Source: Muribaculaceae bacterium (GTDB lineage Bacteria; Bacteroidota; Bacteroidia; Bacteroidales; Muribaculaceae). Taken from it: DNA of 12,897 bases. The stretch covers positions 1 through 12,897 of the forward strand of contig VSPF01000086.1 in assembly GCA_009775195.1 (NCBI GenBank). The letters are read 5' to 3'. The translations under genes and the position numbers were made by a program. A model generated the notes under the pieces. The model was not told where the DNA came from. It ran no database searches and saw only the letters and a list, made by a program, of their open reading frames with translations. Shown piece after piece: positions 7,121 to 12,897 of the stretch (positions are counted from its first letter, which is position 1; each line of letters opens with the position of its first letter).

Positions 7121-7194
7121 TGACGCATACAGGATTCAAACCTGTAACCTTCTGATCCGTAGTCAGATGCTCTATTCAGTTGAGCTAATGCGCC
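7121..7194 (-). tRNA. tRNA-Arg(ACG), promoter-distal copy
   Basis: A complete cloverleaf on the minus strand. The 7-bp acceptor stem GGCGCAT/ATGCGTC has one G-U pair. The anticodon stem TCTGA/TCAGA encloses the loop CTACGGA, giving anticodon ACG (Arg, CGN codons; A34 normally becomes inosine). The T arm contains GTTTGAATC, the standard TTCGAA-like loop. The discriminator base is A, and CCA is not encoded because CAA follows. It is identical over 74 nt to the copy at 7239-7312. Confidence 0.96.
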
Positions 7195-7238
7195 TTCAAT
7201 AAACTACTACTAATTATGAAATGAAACCAAAAATTTCG

Positions 7239-7312
7239 TGACGCATACAGGATTCAAACCTGTAACCTTCTGATCCGTAGTCAGATGCTCTATTCAGTTG
7301 AGCTAATGCGCC
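7239..7312 (-). tRNA. tRNA-Arg(ACG), promoter-proximal copy
   Basis: Identical in all 74 positions to the copy at 7121-7194, with the same ACG anticodon, A discriminator and absence of encoded CCA. The 44-bp spacer between the copies and the outer flanks are not duplicated. Either only the mature tRNA is held identical, or the duplication is old with spacers free to drift. Both copies should be processed from one transcript driven by the promoter at 7335-7365. Confidence 0.96.
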
Positions 7313-7334
7313 AAACCTTTGCTGTTTGCGACTG

Positions 7335-7365
7335 CAAAGTTACGGCATTTTCGCGACACTGCCAA
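7335..7365 (-). promoter_or_regulatory. Bacteroidota-type promoter of the tRNA-Arg pair
   Basis: On the minus strand, TTG (7365-7363) is followed after 20 nt by TAACTTTG (7342-7335) and then CA. This is a perfect TAnnTTTG with the expected spacing. It lies 23 nt upstream of the first tRNA, so transcription would start about 15 nt before the mature 5' end. Confidence 0.75.
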
Positions 7366-7476
7366 ATTTTCCTCGAACTTTTTTCAATAAAAATTGTTGC
7401 AAGTGCAATGCATGGGCAATATGGCTCTTGGCAGACTATATGGCATCATTCATCTACTTTTTTACCATTACAATGC

Positions 7477-7511
7477 AAAAATGTTCGGTAAACCCTATGG
7501 AATACCGAACA
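7477..7511 (-). terminator. Intrinsic terminator after the 133-residue gene
   Basis: On the minus strand TGTTCGGTA (7511-7503) pairs perfectly with TACCGAACA (7490-7482) across a 12-nt loop and is followed directly by TTTTT. It lies 62 nt past the stop of the gene ending at 7574. The rest of 7313-7573 holds only the tRNA promoter and no gene that I can support. Confidence 0.8.
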
Positions 7512-7573
7512 ATTATATCGGGAACTATTTGGTTGTAAGGTGATTGGGATTTCTGAAATTTTGATTGGAGTTA

Positions 7574-7975
7574 TCAGATACAGGTTGAGTGGTCTTTGCC
7601 GTGGGTGCGGGTGATGCGGAAGCGGCAACCTTCGTCGAGGAGACATTCGGTGATTTCTTTGAAGCAGTCGGCGATTTGCCGGAAGTCGGGGTTGATGATT
7701 TCGCGCCACTCGGCCATGCAGTCAGCGATAAAGCGAGGCAGCTGGGGGTATTTTACTTTGTGTCGGCGGGCCATGGCCCGGGCGTCTTGTTCGTTGACGA
7801 TTGCTGATGTGGAGCAGTCGTAGCGGTGGTCTTCGTAGTTATGACAGTCGACCGTTATGGCGAGTTCCTCGCGCCAGGTAAATCCGACATAGATGTCCAT
7901 GACTATCGGTTGGTCTTCGTCGGAGCTCATGATGCTGCAGAAGGTATAGAACTCGTCGCCAAGAAGTTTTCCCAT
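7574..7975 (-). CDS. Hypothetical cysteine-rich small protein
   Basis: A 133-residue protein that I do not recognise. It has no signal peptide and no membrane span, so it is probably cytoplasmic. The composition is acidic in the N-terminal half (SSDEDQP near 17-23, HNYEDHRYDC at 45-54) and basic around 66-76. It holds eight cysteines (13, 44, 54, 86, 104, 111, 117, 132), four of them preceded by Asp. They are not arranged as a clear zinc finger or ferredoxin pattern. Two related-looking segments, FIADCMAEWREI (82-93) and QIADCFKEITEC (100-111), suggest helices or a small internal repeat. A stand-alone transcript is likely, since a terminator follows and the neighbours are divergent. The ATG is the only standard start before an upstream stop. 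It could be lineage-restricted. Competing frames on the + strand are shorter and overlap each other. Confidence 0.62.
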   Translation of the reverse strand: MGKLLGDEFYTFCSIMSSDEDQPIVMDIYVGFTWREELAITVDCHNYEDHRYDCSTSAIVNEQDARAMARRHKVKYPQLPRFIADCMAEWREIINPDFRQIADCFKEITECLLDEGCRFRITRTHGKDHSTCI

Positions 7976-8080
7976 AATCTTATCGTATTTGAGTTGTTTA
8001 TCAATGTGCCCTTGTCGAGGCTTGTTGCCTTGCCCGACGTGTATCTATTACGTAGATTTTGAGTTTTTACCGCTGCGTCG

Positions 8081-8110
8081 TTGGCAATTGTTCGAAATTT
8101 CGTAATTTTG
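8081..8110 (+). promoter_or_regulatory. Bacteroidota-type promoter of the sufT-lpxH operon
   Basis: TTG at 8081-8083, 19 nt, then a perfect TAnnTTTG (TAATTTTG, 8103-8110). Transcription would start near 8117, giving a leader of about 175 nt occupied by the inverted-repeat element at 8121-8282. Confidence 0.65.
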
Positions 8111-8120
8111 TAACTAAATA

Positions 8121-8282
8121 ATTCAACTTTCGCAAGCGAAAAGTTGAAGGTTAAAGTTTAAGGGTTAAAGTTTAACGAAATTGACAGCTAAAATATTTGC
8201 TGAGATAAAATAGACTAACGACAGCTCATAAACCTTTAACCTTTAAACCTTAAACATTTTAGTGAGCTTGCGAAACTTAAAC
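8121..8282. repeat. AT-rich nested inverted repeat in the sufT leader
   Basis: Outer arms 8121-8137 and 8266-8282 match in 14 of 17 positions when inverted, including an exact TTTCGCAAGC/GCTTGCGAAA core. Inner arms 8156-8175 and 8236-8255 match in 18 of 20. The left outer arm also sits in its own hairpin (8124-8146, CAACTTT...AAAGTTG type). The middle carries GACAGCT as a direct repeat at 8183-8189 and 8220-8226. The inner arms are built from GGTTAAAG/GTTTAA words, a style common between Bacteroidota genes. It could be a decayed MITE or a structured 5' leader. Confidence 0.65.
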
Positions 8283-8293
8283 AATTCGAATCT

Positions 8294-8614
8294 ATGACTG
8301 TTGAAGAGAAACTTAATATAGAGGAAAAGGTCGTGGAGATGCTGCGCACGGTCTACGACCCCGAGATACCTGTAGATATATATTCGCTTGGCCTGGTTTA
8401 TAAAATCGACCTTGCCGACGACGGTGCCCTGACGGTCGACATGACACTCACGGCGCCCAACTGCCCCATGGCCGACTTCATACTCGAGGATGTGCGCCAG
8501 AAGCTCGAAAGCATCGAGGGCGTGACGTCGGTGAATGTCAACATCGTCTTTGAACCCGAGTGGACGCAGGACATGATGAGCGAAGAAGCCAAGCTCGAAC
8601 TCGGCCTCCTATGA
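8294..8614 (+). CDS. MIP18/DUF59 family Fe-S cluster assembly factor (SufT-like)
   Basis: A 106-residue single-domain protein of the MIP18 (DUF59) family, related to SufT, PaaD and the eukaryotic CIA factor Cia2. Such proteins help deliver iron-sulfur clusters to client enzymes in the cytoplasm. Seen: the N-terminal helix, then VYDPEIPVDIYSLGLVY (20-36), the family's DPE-x-P-x-(D/N)-I...LGL signature; TLTAPNCPMAD (51-61) with the conserved cysteine at 57; and the C-terminal FEPEWTQDMMSEEAK, also typical. There is no fusion to other Suf parts, and no sufBCDS genes lie in the window. The stop overlaps the lpxH start (ATGA), so the two are translationally coupled. The ATG lies about 11 nt after the AT-rich inverted repeat. 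Family call firm; the exact client is unknown. Confidence 0.92.
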   Translation: MTVEEKLNIEEKVVEMLRTVYDPEIPVDIYSLGLVYKIDLADDGALTVDMTLTAPNCPMADFILEDVRQKLESIEGVTSVNVNIVFEPEWTQDMMSEEAKLELGLL

Positions 8615-9375
8615 GCCGCGACAAGACATATTTTCTGAGCGACCTGCACTTAGGGGCCTCGTATATCGCCGACGGCCATGCGCACCAGCGCCGCGTGGTC
8701 GACTTCTTGCGCTCGATTGAGTGCGATGCCAAGGCCGTGTACCTGCTCGGCGACGTACTCGACTACTGGTTCGAATACCGCACGGTGGTGCCGAGGGGCT
8801 ATGTGCGGTTTTTCGGGCAATTGGCACGCATGGCCGATATGGGCATTGAAATAGTGTGGTTTACCGGCAATCATGACATTTGGCTTTTCGACTATCTTCG
8901 CGACGAAATAGGTATGGAGCTTGTCGATGCTGCCGACGGAGGCATAGAGCGCGTGATTGACGGCTCGTTGTTTTTCCTGGGGCATGGCGATAATTTCGGC
9001 CGCCAGCCTCGCGGCTACATGATGTTGAGGCGCATATTTCACAGCAGGGCTTTACAGAAGTTGTTTTCGGGCATACATCCGCGCTGGACTATACCCTTTG
9101 CCCATGCGTGGAGCAGCCACAGCCGCAAGGGTTCGGAGGGCGGCGACGGTCTGCCGCCGCATGCCATCGAGGCTGTCGAGGCCGAGGCGAGGCGTATCGC
9201 CAGCGCCAACGGCGACATGCGTTACGTGATAATCGGACACCTGCACGTGGCCCTCGACGAGGCCGTGGGCGATAAGTGCCGTCTGGTGATACTCGGCAAC
9301 TGGATTGACCGCTCGACCTATGCCGTTTTCGACGGAAAAACTCTCGTTTTGAAAGAATTTGAGGGCCGGGTGTAA
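8611..9375 (+). CDS. lpxH: UDP-2,3-diacylglucosamine diphosphatase (lipid A pathway)
   Basis: A calcineurin-like metallophosphoesterase of 254 residues that should hydrolyse UDP-2,3-diacylglucosamine to lipid X and UMP at the inner membrane, the fourth step of lipid A synthesis. The metal-site motifs are all present in order: SDLHLG with Asp11 and His13; GDVLDYW with Asp48; GNHD with Asn87; GHGD with His125; and GHLH with His210 and His212. The hydrophobic/aromatic cap region (about 130-170, including MMLRRIF and HPRWTIPFAHAWS) suits the LpxH lid. The frame continues upstream of 8611, but the ATG in the ATGA overlap with the Fe-S factor gene gives a start right before YFLSDLHLG and is preferred. 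No terminator is seen before the ABC gene 30 bp on. The closest alternative is another LpxH-like phosphoesterase of the same fold. Confidence 0.93.
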   Translation: MSRDKTYFLSDLHLGASYIADGHAHQRRVVDFLRSIECDAKAVYLLGDVLDYWFEYRTVVPRGYVRFFGQLARMADMGIEIVWFTGNHDIWLFDYLRDEIGMELVDAADGGIERVIDGSLFFLGHGDNFGRQPRGYMMLRRIFHSRALQKLFSGIHPRWTIPFAHAWSSHSRKGSEGGDGLPPHAIEAVEAEARRIASANGDMRYVIIGHLHVALDEAVGDKCRLVILGNWIDRSTYAVFDGKTLVLKEFEGRV

Positions 9376-9405
9376 TAAATTTAGAAAAACTGCGTCTAAC
9401 GGTAT

Positions 9406-10350
9406 ATGGACAATATACTGACAGCAGAACATATCACAAAAGACTTTACGAACCACCGGGCGCTCGACGACGTGTCAATCGCCGTACCGCGTGGCAAAGT
9501 CTACGGTCTGCTCGGGCCCAACGGTGCCGGCAAGACCACGCTAATACGCATCATCAACCACATCACGGCCCCCGACAGCGGCATCGTGACCTTCGACGGC
9601 CATCTCCTGACGGCTGCCGACGTGGTAAACATAGGCTATCTGCCCGAAGAGCGCGGACTCTACAAGAAGATGAAGGTGGGCGAACAGGCCCTCTTCTTCG
9701 CGCGTCTCAAGGGTCTCGGCCGCAAGGAAGCCGAGGAGTCGCTGAGGCAGTGGTTCGACAGGCTCGACATTGCCGAATGGTGGAATAAGAAAGTCGAGGA
9801 GCTGTCGAAGGGCATGGCCCAGAAGGTGCAGTTTATCGTTACCGTGCTGCATAAACCGTCGCTGCTTATTTTCGATGAACCTTTCTCGGGCTTCGACCCC
9901 ATCAATGCCGGCATACTGAAGCGCGAAATACTGCGCCTGCGCGACGAAGGGGCGACGGTCATTTTCTCGACACACAACATGTCGTCGGTCGAGGAACTTT
10001 GCGACGAAATATCGCTGATTAACCGCAGCCACAACATACTCAGCGGTCCCGTGCGCGAAATCCGCGAACGCTTTAGCAACAACCGCTACGAGCTCGGCTT
10101 TGTCGGCGCCCCCGACGCTCTCGACGGGTGCGGCTTCGATGTGGAACTGGGCGCCATCAACCCCGACGGCTTTGCCACGGCGACAGTGACGCTCCCCGCA
10201 GCCGACGCGGTGCGCCCCTTCCTGGCCGCAGCCAACCAGGCTGTAGAGATAAACTCTTTCCGCCGCCTGCTGCCGTCGATGGACGACATATTCGTATCGG
10301 CCGTAGAGGCTTCTAACCAATCTGCACAACAACAAACCAAAGAGCGATGA
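9406..10350 (+). CDS. ABC exporter ATP-binding subunit, NatA-like
   Basis: A 314-residue ATPase subunit of an ABC-2 type exporter. Motifs in order: Walker A GPNGAGKTT at 37-45; the region where most ABC proteins have a Q-loop reads GYLPEERGLY (77-86), as is typical of the NatA group; the signature is LSKGM (133-137) rather than LSGGQ, again as in NatA; Walker B LLIFDEP at 153-159; D-loop SGFD; and switch His190 in FSTHN. The tail after about 225 is a DUF4162-like C-terminal domain. The permease gene starts inside its stop codon (ATGA), so the two form one transporter. NatAB of Bacillus extrudes Na+, but the substrate cannot be assumed here. The ATG follows an A-rich leader containing AATTTAG. 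It may be co-transcribed with lpxH. Confidence 0.93.
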   Translation: MDNILTAEHITKDFTNHRALDDVSIAVPRGKVYGLLGPNGAGKTTLIRIINHITAPDSGIVTFDGHLLTAADVVNIGYLPEERGLYKKMKVGEQALFFARLKGLGRKEAEESLRQWFDRLDIAEWWNKKVEELSKGMAQKVQFIVTVLHKPSLLIFDEPFSGFDPINAGILKREILRLRDEGATVIFSTHNMSSVEELCDEISLINRSHNILSGPVREIRERFSNNRYELGFVGAPDALDGCGFDVELGAINPDGFATATVTLPAADAVRPFLAAANQAVEINSFRRLLPSMDDIFVSAVEASNQSAQQQTKER

Positions 10351-11612
10351 AATCAGGACTAAGCATAGTAATCTCGCGCGAATACCTTGAGCGCGTAAAA
10401 CGAAAAAGCTTTATCATCAGCACGCTGCTCGTGCCGGTGCTGATGATTGCGCTGATGTTCGCCCCGGCGCTGATAATGCTCTTCAGCGACAGCGAGAGCA
10501 AGACCGTCGCCGTGCTCGACGATAGCGGCGTGGTGGCCCCGCGGCTGCACAGTAACGACGAAATCCGGTTTGTAATCGCCGGCGGCGAGAGCCTCGACAG
10601 TGCGCGTGTCAACGACGGTTACGACGCCATACTCGTGATAGGGCAGAATGCTGTCGAAAAGCCCCAGGAGTCGGTGACGCTCTATTCGCATGGTTCGCTG
10701 ACCATGGCCACCGACCAGTATGTGAGCAGCCAGGTCTGCGACGCCATCGAGGATGTGCGCCTCAAGGCTTATAATATCGAGAACCTCGACCGGATTTTGC
10801 GCGAGGTAGAGGTAGACATGTCGATGCCCGTAATCGACATCGACAAGGCCGAGGACACCGCCACGTCGTCGGTACTTTCGTATATCCTGGCCCTGGTGAT
10901 GGATATGATGCTATATATGTTTATCCTCATCTACGGCCAGATGGTAATGACTTCGATTATAGAGGAGAAGACCAACCGCGTGCTCGAATTGGTCGTGTCG
11001 TCGGTGAAGCCGCAGTGGCTGATGCTCGGCAAGATTATCGGCGTGGGCCTGGTAGCCATCACCCAGATACTTATATGGGCCGCAATCATAGGACTTTGCT
11101 CTGCATTTGCCATGCCAGTCTTCGCCGCCATGCCCGAGGCTGCCTCCGAGCCCGAGCTTACCGGCGCCCTGGCGCAGCTTACCGATGTCGGCTTTATCGT
11201 GTCGCTGGTGGTGTATATGCTGCTGTTCTTTATCGGCGGCTACCTGTTCTACTCGGCCATCTTTGCCGCGATTGGTTCGGCCGTCGACAACATACAGGAT
11301 GCCTCGCAGCTTACCTCTATAGCCACCATGCCCGTAATCATAGGCATCGTAGCCTCGATGGCCGTAATCAACAATCCGACCTCCGACATGGCCTTCTGGC
11401 TGTCAATCGTGCCCTTTACCTCGCCCATGACCATGATGAGCCGCCTGCCCTTCGGGGTGCCGGCGTGGGAGACCATCCTCTCGCTTGTCGTGCTCTACAT
11501 CAGCTTCATGCTGCTGCTGTGGGTGTGCGCCAAGATTTACCGCGTGGGCATATTTATGTATGGCAAGAAGCCCTCGCTGGCCGAAATCATACGGTGGGCC
11601 CGATATAAGTGA
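10347..11612 (+). CDS. ABC-2 type exporter permease subunit, NatB-like
   Basis: A 421-residue membrane subunit. An N-terminal span (about 21-45, IISTLLVPVLMIALMFAPAL) follows the short positive stretch SREYLERVKRKS. An extracytoplasmic domain of roughly 140 residues comes next, with SETVAVLDD-like beta sequence. Then come about five spans from residue 180 to 405. The cytoplasmic loop IEEKTNRVLELVVSSVKP is the hallmark of the ABC2_membrane_3 (NatB/YhaP) family and is where the ATPase docks. It overlaps the ATPase gene by 4 bp (ATGA), so translational coupling fits an equal supply of subunits. After the stop a 14-bp imperfect stem may end the operon. The substrate is unknown: Na+, drugs, peptides or lipids are all possible for this family. 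Confidence 0.92.
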   Translation: MKSGLSIVISREYLERVKRKSFIISTLLVPVLMIALMFAPALIMLFSDSESKTVAVLDDSGVVAPRLHSNDEIRFVIAGGESLDSARVNDGYDAILVIGQNAVEKPQESVTLYSHGSLTMATDQYVSSQVCDAIEDVRLKAYNIENLDRILREVEVDMSMPVIDIDKAEDTATSSVLSYILALVMDMMLYMFILIYGQMVMTSIIEEKTNRVLELVVSSVKPQWLMLGKIIGVGLVAITQILIWAAIIGLCSAFAMPVFAAMPEAASEPELTGALAQLTDVGFIVSLVVYMLLFFIGGYLFYSAIFAAIGSAVDNIQDASQLTSIATMPVIIGIVASMAVINNPTSDMAFWLSIVPFTSPMTMMSRLPFGVPAWETILSLVVLYISFMLLLWVCAKIYRVGIFMYGKKPSLAEIIRWARYK

Positions 11613-11613
11613 T

Positions 11614-11659
11614 GGCGACACGGCGATTTTTGGTTAAAAAATCATAAATCGCCGTCGCC
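11614..11659 (+). terminator. Possible terminator after the ABC exporter operon
   Basis: GGCGAC plus GGCGATTT (11614-11619 and 11622-11629, with a 2-nt bulge) pair with AAATCGCC plus GTCGCC (11646-11659): 14 pairs around a 16-nt AT-rich loop, beginning 1 nt after the stop codon. No T-run follows, so it may act as a transcript 3' end stabiliser rather than an intrinsic terminator. Nothing else is seen in 11660-11790. Confidence 0.5.
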
Positions 11660-11793
11660 CCATGTATCAATAATTACCATCGTGGCGTTATTTCCTCAGT
11701 GAAAGTAGCTTTGGTGGCGTGCAAGCGTGCTTTCTCTCCTCTCTCGATATTTGCGGTAATTTTTTAAAATTTCCGTATATTAAATAATTTTCG

Positions 11794-11801
11794 TAACTTT
11801 G
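11794..11801 (+). promoter_or_regulatory. -7 element of the rpoD promoter
   Basis: TAACTTTG followed by CA is a perfect TAnnTTTG, the same form as at the manC and tRNA promoters. The -33 position has only TTT (11770-11772, 21 nt away). The leader would be about 30 nt. rpoD thus appears to be read from a promoter of the class its own product recognises. Confidence 0.6.
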
Positions 11802-11837
11802 CACGCTAATTGCAACTCAACAGGTACATCATAGAGA

Positions 11838-12692
11838 ATGAGACAACTAAAAATTACCAAGTCGATAACCAACCGCGAAAGCGCGTCGCTCGACAAATAC
11901 CTCCAGGAAATAGGCCGCGAAGAGCTTATTTCGGTAGAGGAAGAGGTCGAGCTTGCCCAGCGCATACGCCAAGGCGACCAGGTCGCTCTCGAAAAACTCA
12001 CCCGTGCCAACCTGCGCTTCGTAGTGTCGGTGGCTAAACAATATCAAAACCAGGGCCTGTCGTTGCCCGACCTTATCAACGAGGGTAACTTCGGCCTGAT
12101 TAAGGCCGCCCGCAAGTTCGACGAGACCCGTGGCTTCAAATTTATATCCTATGCCGTGTGGTGGATTCGCCAGAGCATCCTCCAGGCCCTTGCCGAGCAG
12201 AGCCGTATAGTGCGTCTGCCCCTCAACCAGGTAGGTTCGCTCAACAAGATTGGCAAAGCCCTGTCGAAATTCGAGCAGGAGAACGAGCGCCGTCCGTCGC
12301 CCGAAGAACTCGCCGAGCGCCTCGATGTGCCCGTAGAGAAGATTGCCGATACCCTCAAGGTCAGCGGCAGGCACATATCGGTCGACGCTCCCTTTGTAGA
12401 GGGCGAGGACAACAGCTTGCTCGACGTGCTCACCAACGAGGACAGCCCCTCGGCAGATGCCTCGCTTACACAGGAGTCGCTTTCTAACGAGGTGGAGCGC
12501 GCCCTGCGCCAGCTCAACGAGCGCGAACGCGAAATCCTCAAGATGTTCTTCGGCATCGGTTGCCAGGAGATGACCCTCGAGGAAATCGGTGCCAAGTTCG
12601 ACCTCACGCGCGAACGTGTGCGCCAAATCAAGGAGAAGGCCATCCGCCGCCTCAAAGGCCAGAAGAGCAAACTCCTCAAGAGCTATCTCTGA
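11838..12692 (+). CDS. rpoD: Primary sigma-70 factor, short Bacteroidota form
   Basis: A 284-residue housekeeping sigma factor directing RNA polymerase to promoters. Region 1.2 is at about 17-50 (DKYLQEIGREELISVEEEVE). Region 2 is at about 57-118 and contains NLRFVVSVAKQYQNQGLSLP, DLINEGNFGLIKAARKFD and the -10-reading helix FKFISYAVWWIRQSI. Region 3 is at about 124-200. Region 4 is at about 217-280, with LNEREREILKMFFGIG and the helix-turn-helix TLEEIGAKFDLTRERVRQIK. Region 1.1 and the non-conserved insert of proteobacterial RpoD are absent, as is known for the Bacteroidota primary sigma, which reads TTG/TAnnTTTG promoters. The gene is monocistronic: it has its own -7 element and a strong terminator. 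A paralogous RpoS-like role is unlikely given the full set of conserved regions and the MRQLKITKSIT start. Confidence 0.95.
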   Translation: MRQLKITKSITNRESASLDKYLQEIGREELISVEEEVELAQRIRQGDQVALEKLTRANLRFVVSVAKQYQNQGLSLPDLINEGNFGLIKAARKFDETRGFKFISYAVWWIRQSILQALAEQSRIVRLPLNQVGSLNKIGKALSKFEQENERRPSPEELAERLDVPVEKIADTLKVSGRHISVDAPFVEGEDNSLLDVLTNEDSPSADASLTQESLSNEVERALRQLNEREREILKMFFGIGCQEMTLEEIGAKFDLTRERVRQIKEKAIRRLKGQKSKLLKSYL

Positions 12693-12727
12693 TACTGCAG
12701 ATTTACAGGCTCCCAACAATAACAACA

Positions 12728-12765
12728 CCAAGGCCCGCGACAAAATCGCGGGCCTTGGCGTGTTT
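12728..12765 (+). terminator. Intrinsic terminator after rpoD
   Basis: A perfect 13-bp stem, CCAAGGCCCGCGA (12728-12740) with its complement (12746-12758), closes a CAAAA loop and is followed by CGTGTTTTA. It lies 35 nt after the rpoD stop. The GC-rich stem is strong; the T-run is short and begins 3 nt late. Confidence 0.82.
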
Positions 12766-12820
12766 TAGGAATGACGTAAGCTGCGTTATGATGCCGTTAC
12801 ATCGTATCCGTCCGAAAAAT

Positions 12821-12854
12821 GCCGACTTGATTTTTGATTTTCAGGTCGGCTTTA
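12821..12854. terminator. Second hairpin past rpoD, possible bidirectional terminator
   Basis: GCCGACTTGA (12821-12830) pairs with TCAGGTCGGC (12841-12850) with one G-T, around a 10-nt T-rich loop. TTT follows, and AAAAA lies just upstream (TTTTT on the other strand). It could end rpoD read-through or a minus-strand transcript arriving from beyond the window. Bases 12855-12897 hold no gene start that I can see. Confidence 0.4.
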
Positions 12855-12897
12855 AGTTTTGTAGTTGTAAGGCAGGAGCTGGATTAGTTCCGGCTCA

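Noticed and set aside
7062..7139. N-terminal extension of the DUF4294 gene to 7139.
   Set aside because: The extra 26 codons run across the tRNA terminator and into the tRNA gene, while the hydrophobic signal-like stretch begins exactly at the internal ATG (7061).
7589..7823. Two + strand frames overlapping the 133-residue gene (7589-7807 and 7596-7823).
   Set aside because: They are short, overlap each other and the longer minus-strand frame, and have no promoter; the minus-strand frame has a matching terminator.
8560..8610. Longer start for lpxH at 8560.
   Set aside because: It would overlap the upstream gene by 55 bp with a sequence unlike LpxH N-termini. The ATGA start at 8611 places SDLHLG at the expected distance.

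Overview
The window looks like chromosomal core DNA of a Bacteroidota member. The order Bacteroidales, perhaps Muribaculaceae, is my inference from overall protein flavour and not a database result. Supporting signs are a short primary sigma factor without region 1.1, a DUF4294 protein, starts without Shine-Dalgarno sequences but with AT-rich leaders, and promoters of the Bacteroidota type (TTG, about 20 nt, TAnnTTTG). Those promoters precede manC, the tRNA pair and the sufT-lpxH operon; rpoD has only the -7 half.

Layout, left to right. Bases 1-153 are a promoter region with a dyad. On the + strand follow a GDP-mannose pyrophosphorylase (manC-like), arginyl-tRNA synthetase (argS), a Bax inhibitor-1/YccA membrane protein, a roughly 290-bp intergenic element made of nested palindromes, and a MATE-family efflux protein. 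The MATE gene ends tail-to-tail with, and overlaps by 22 bp, a minus-strand block. In its transcription order that block reads: two identical tRNA-Arg(ACG) genes with their own promoter and terminator, a DUF4294 lipoprotein-free secreted or membrane-anchored protein, and a XerD-type tyrosine recombinase. A lone minus-strand gene for a cysteine-rich 133-residue protein of unknown function, with its own terminator, lies further right. From about 8.1 kb the + strand resumes with an operon of a SufT/MIP18-like Fe-S assembly factor, LpxH of lipid A synthesis (ATGA overlap), and a NatA/NatB-like ABC exporter (another ATGA overlap). It ends with the primary sigma factor rpoD and a strong terminator.

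Most genes are housekeeping: sugar-nucleotide supply, translation (ArgS charges the tRNA-Arg encoded 4 kb away), chromosome resolution, lipid A synthesis and core transcription. The proteins present no obvious new system. The most unusual content is non-coding. One item is the nested palindromic element at about 3862-4084: four versions of one 15-nt hairpin differ only by paired, compensating substitutions, and a 20-nt inverted pair sits between them. It abuts a MATE gene that lacks any ATG at its conserved N-terminus. A second, AT-rich nested inverted repeat fills the leader of the sufT-lpxH operon.
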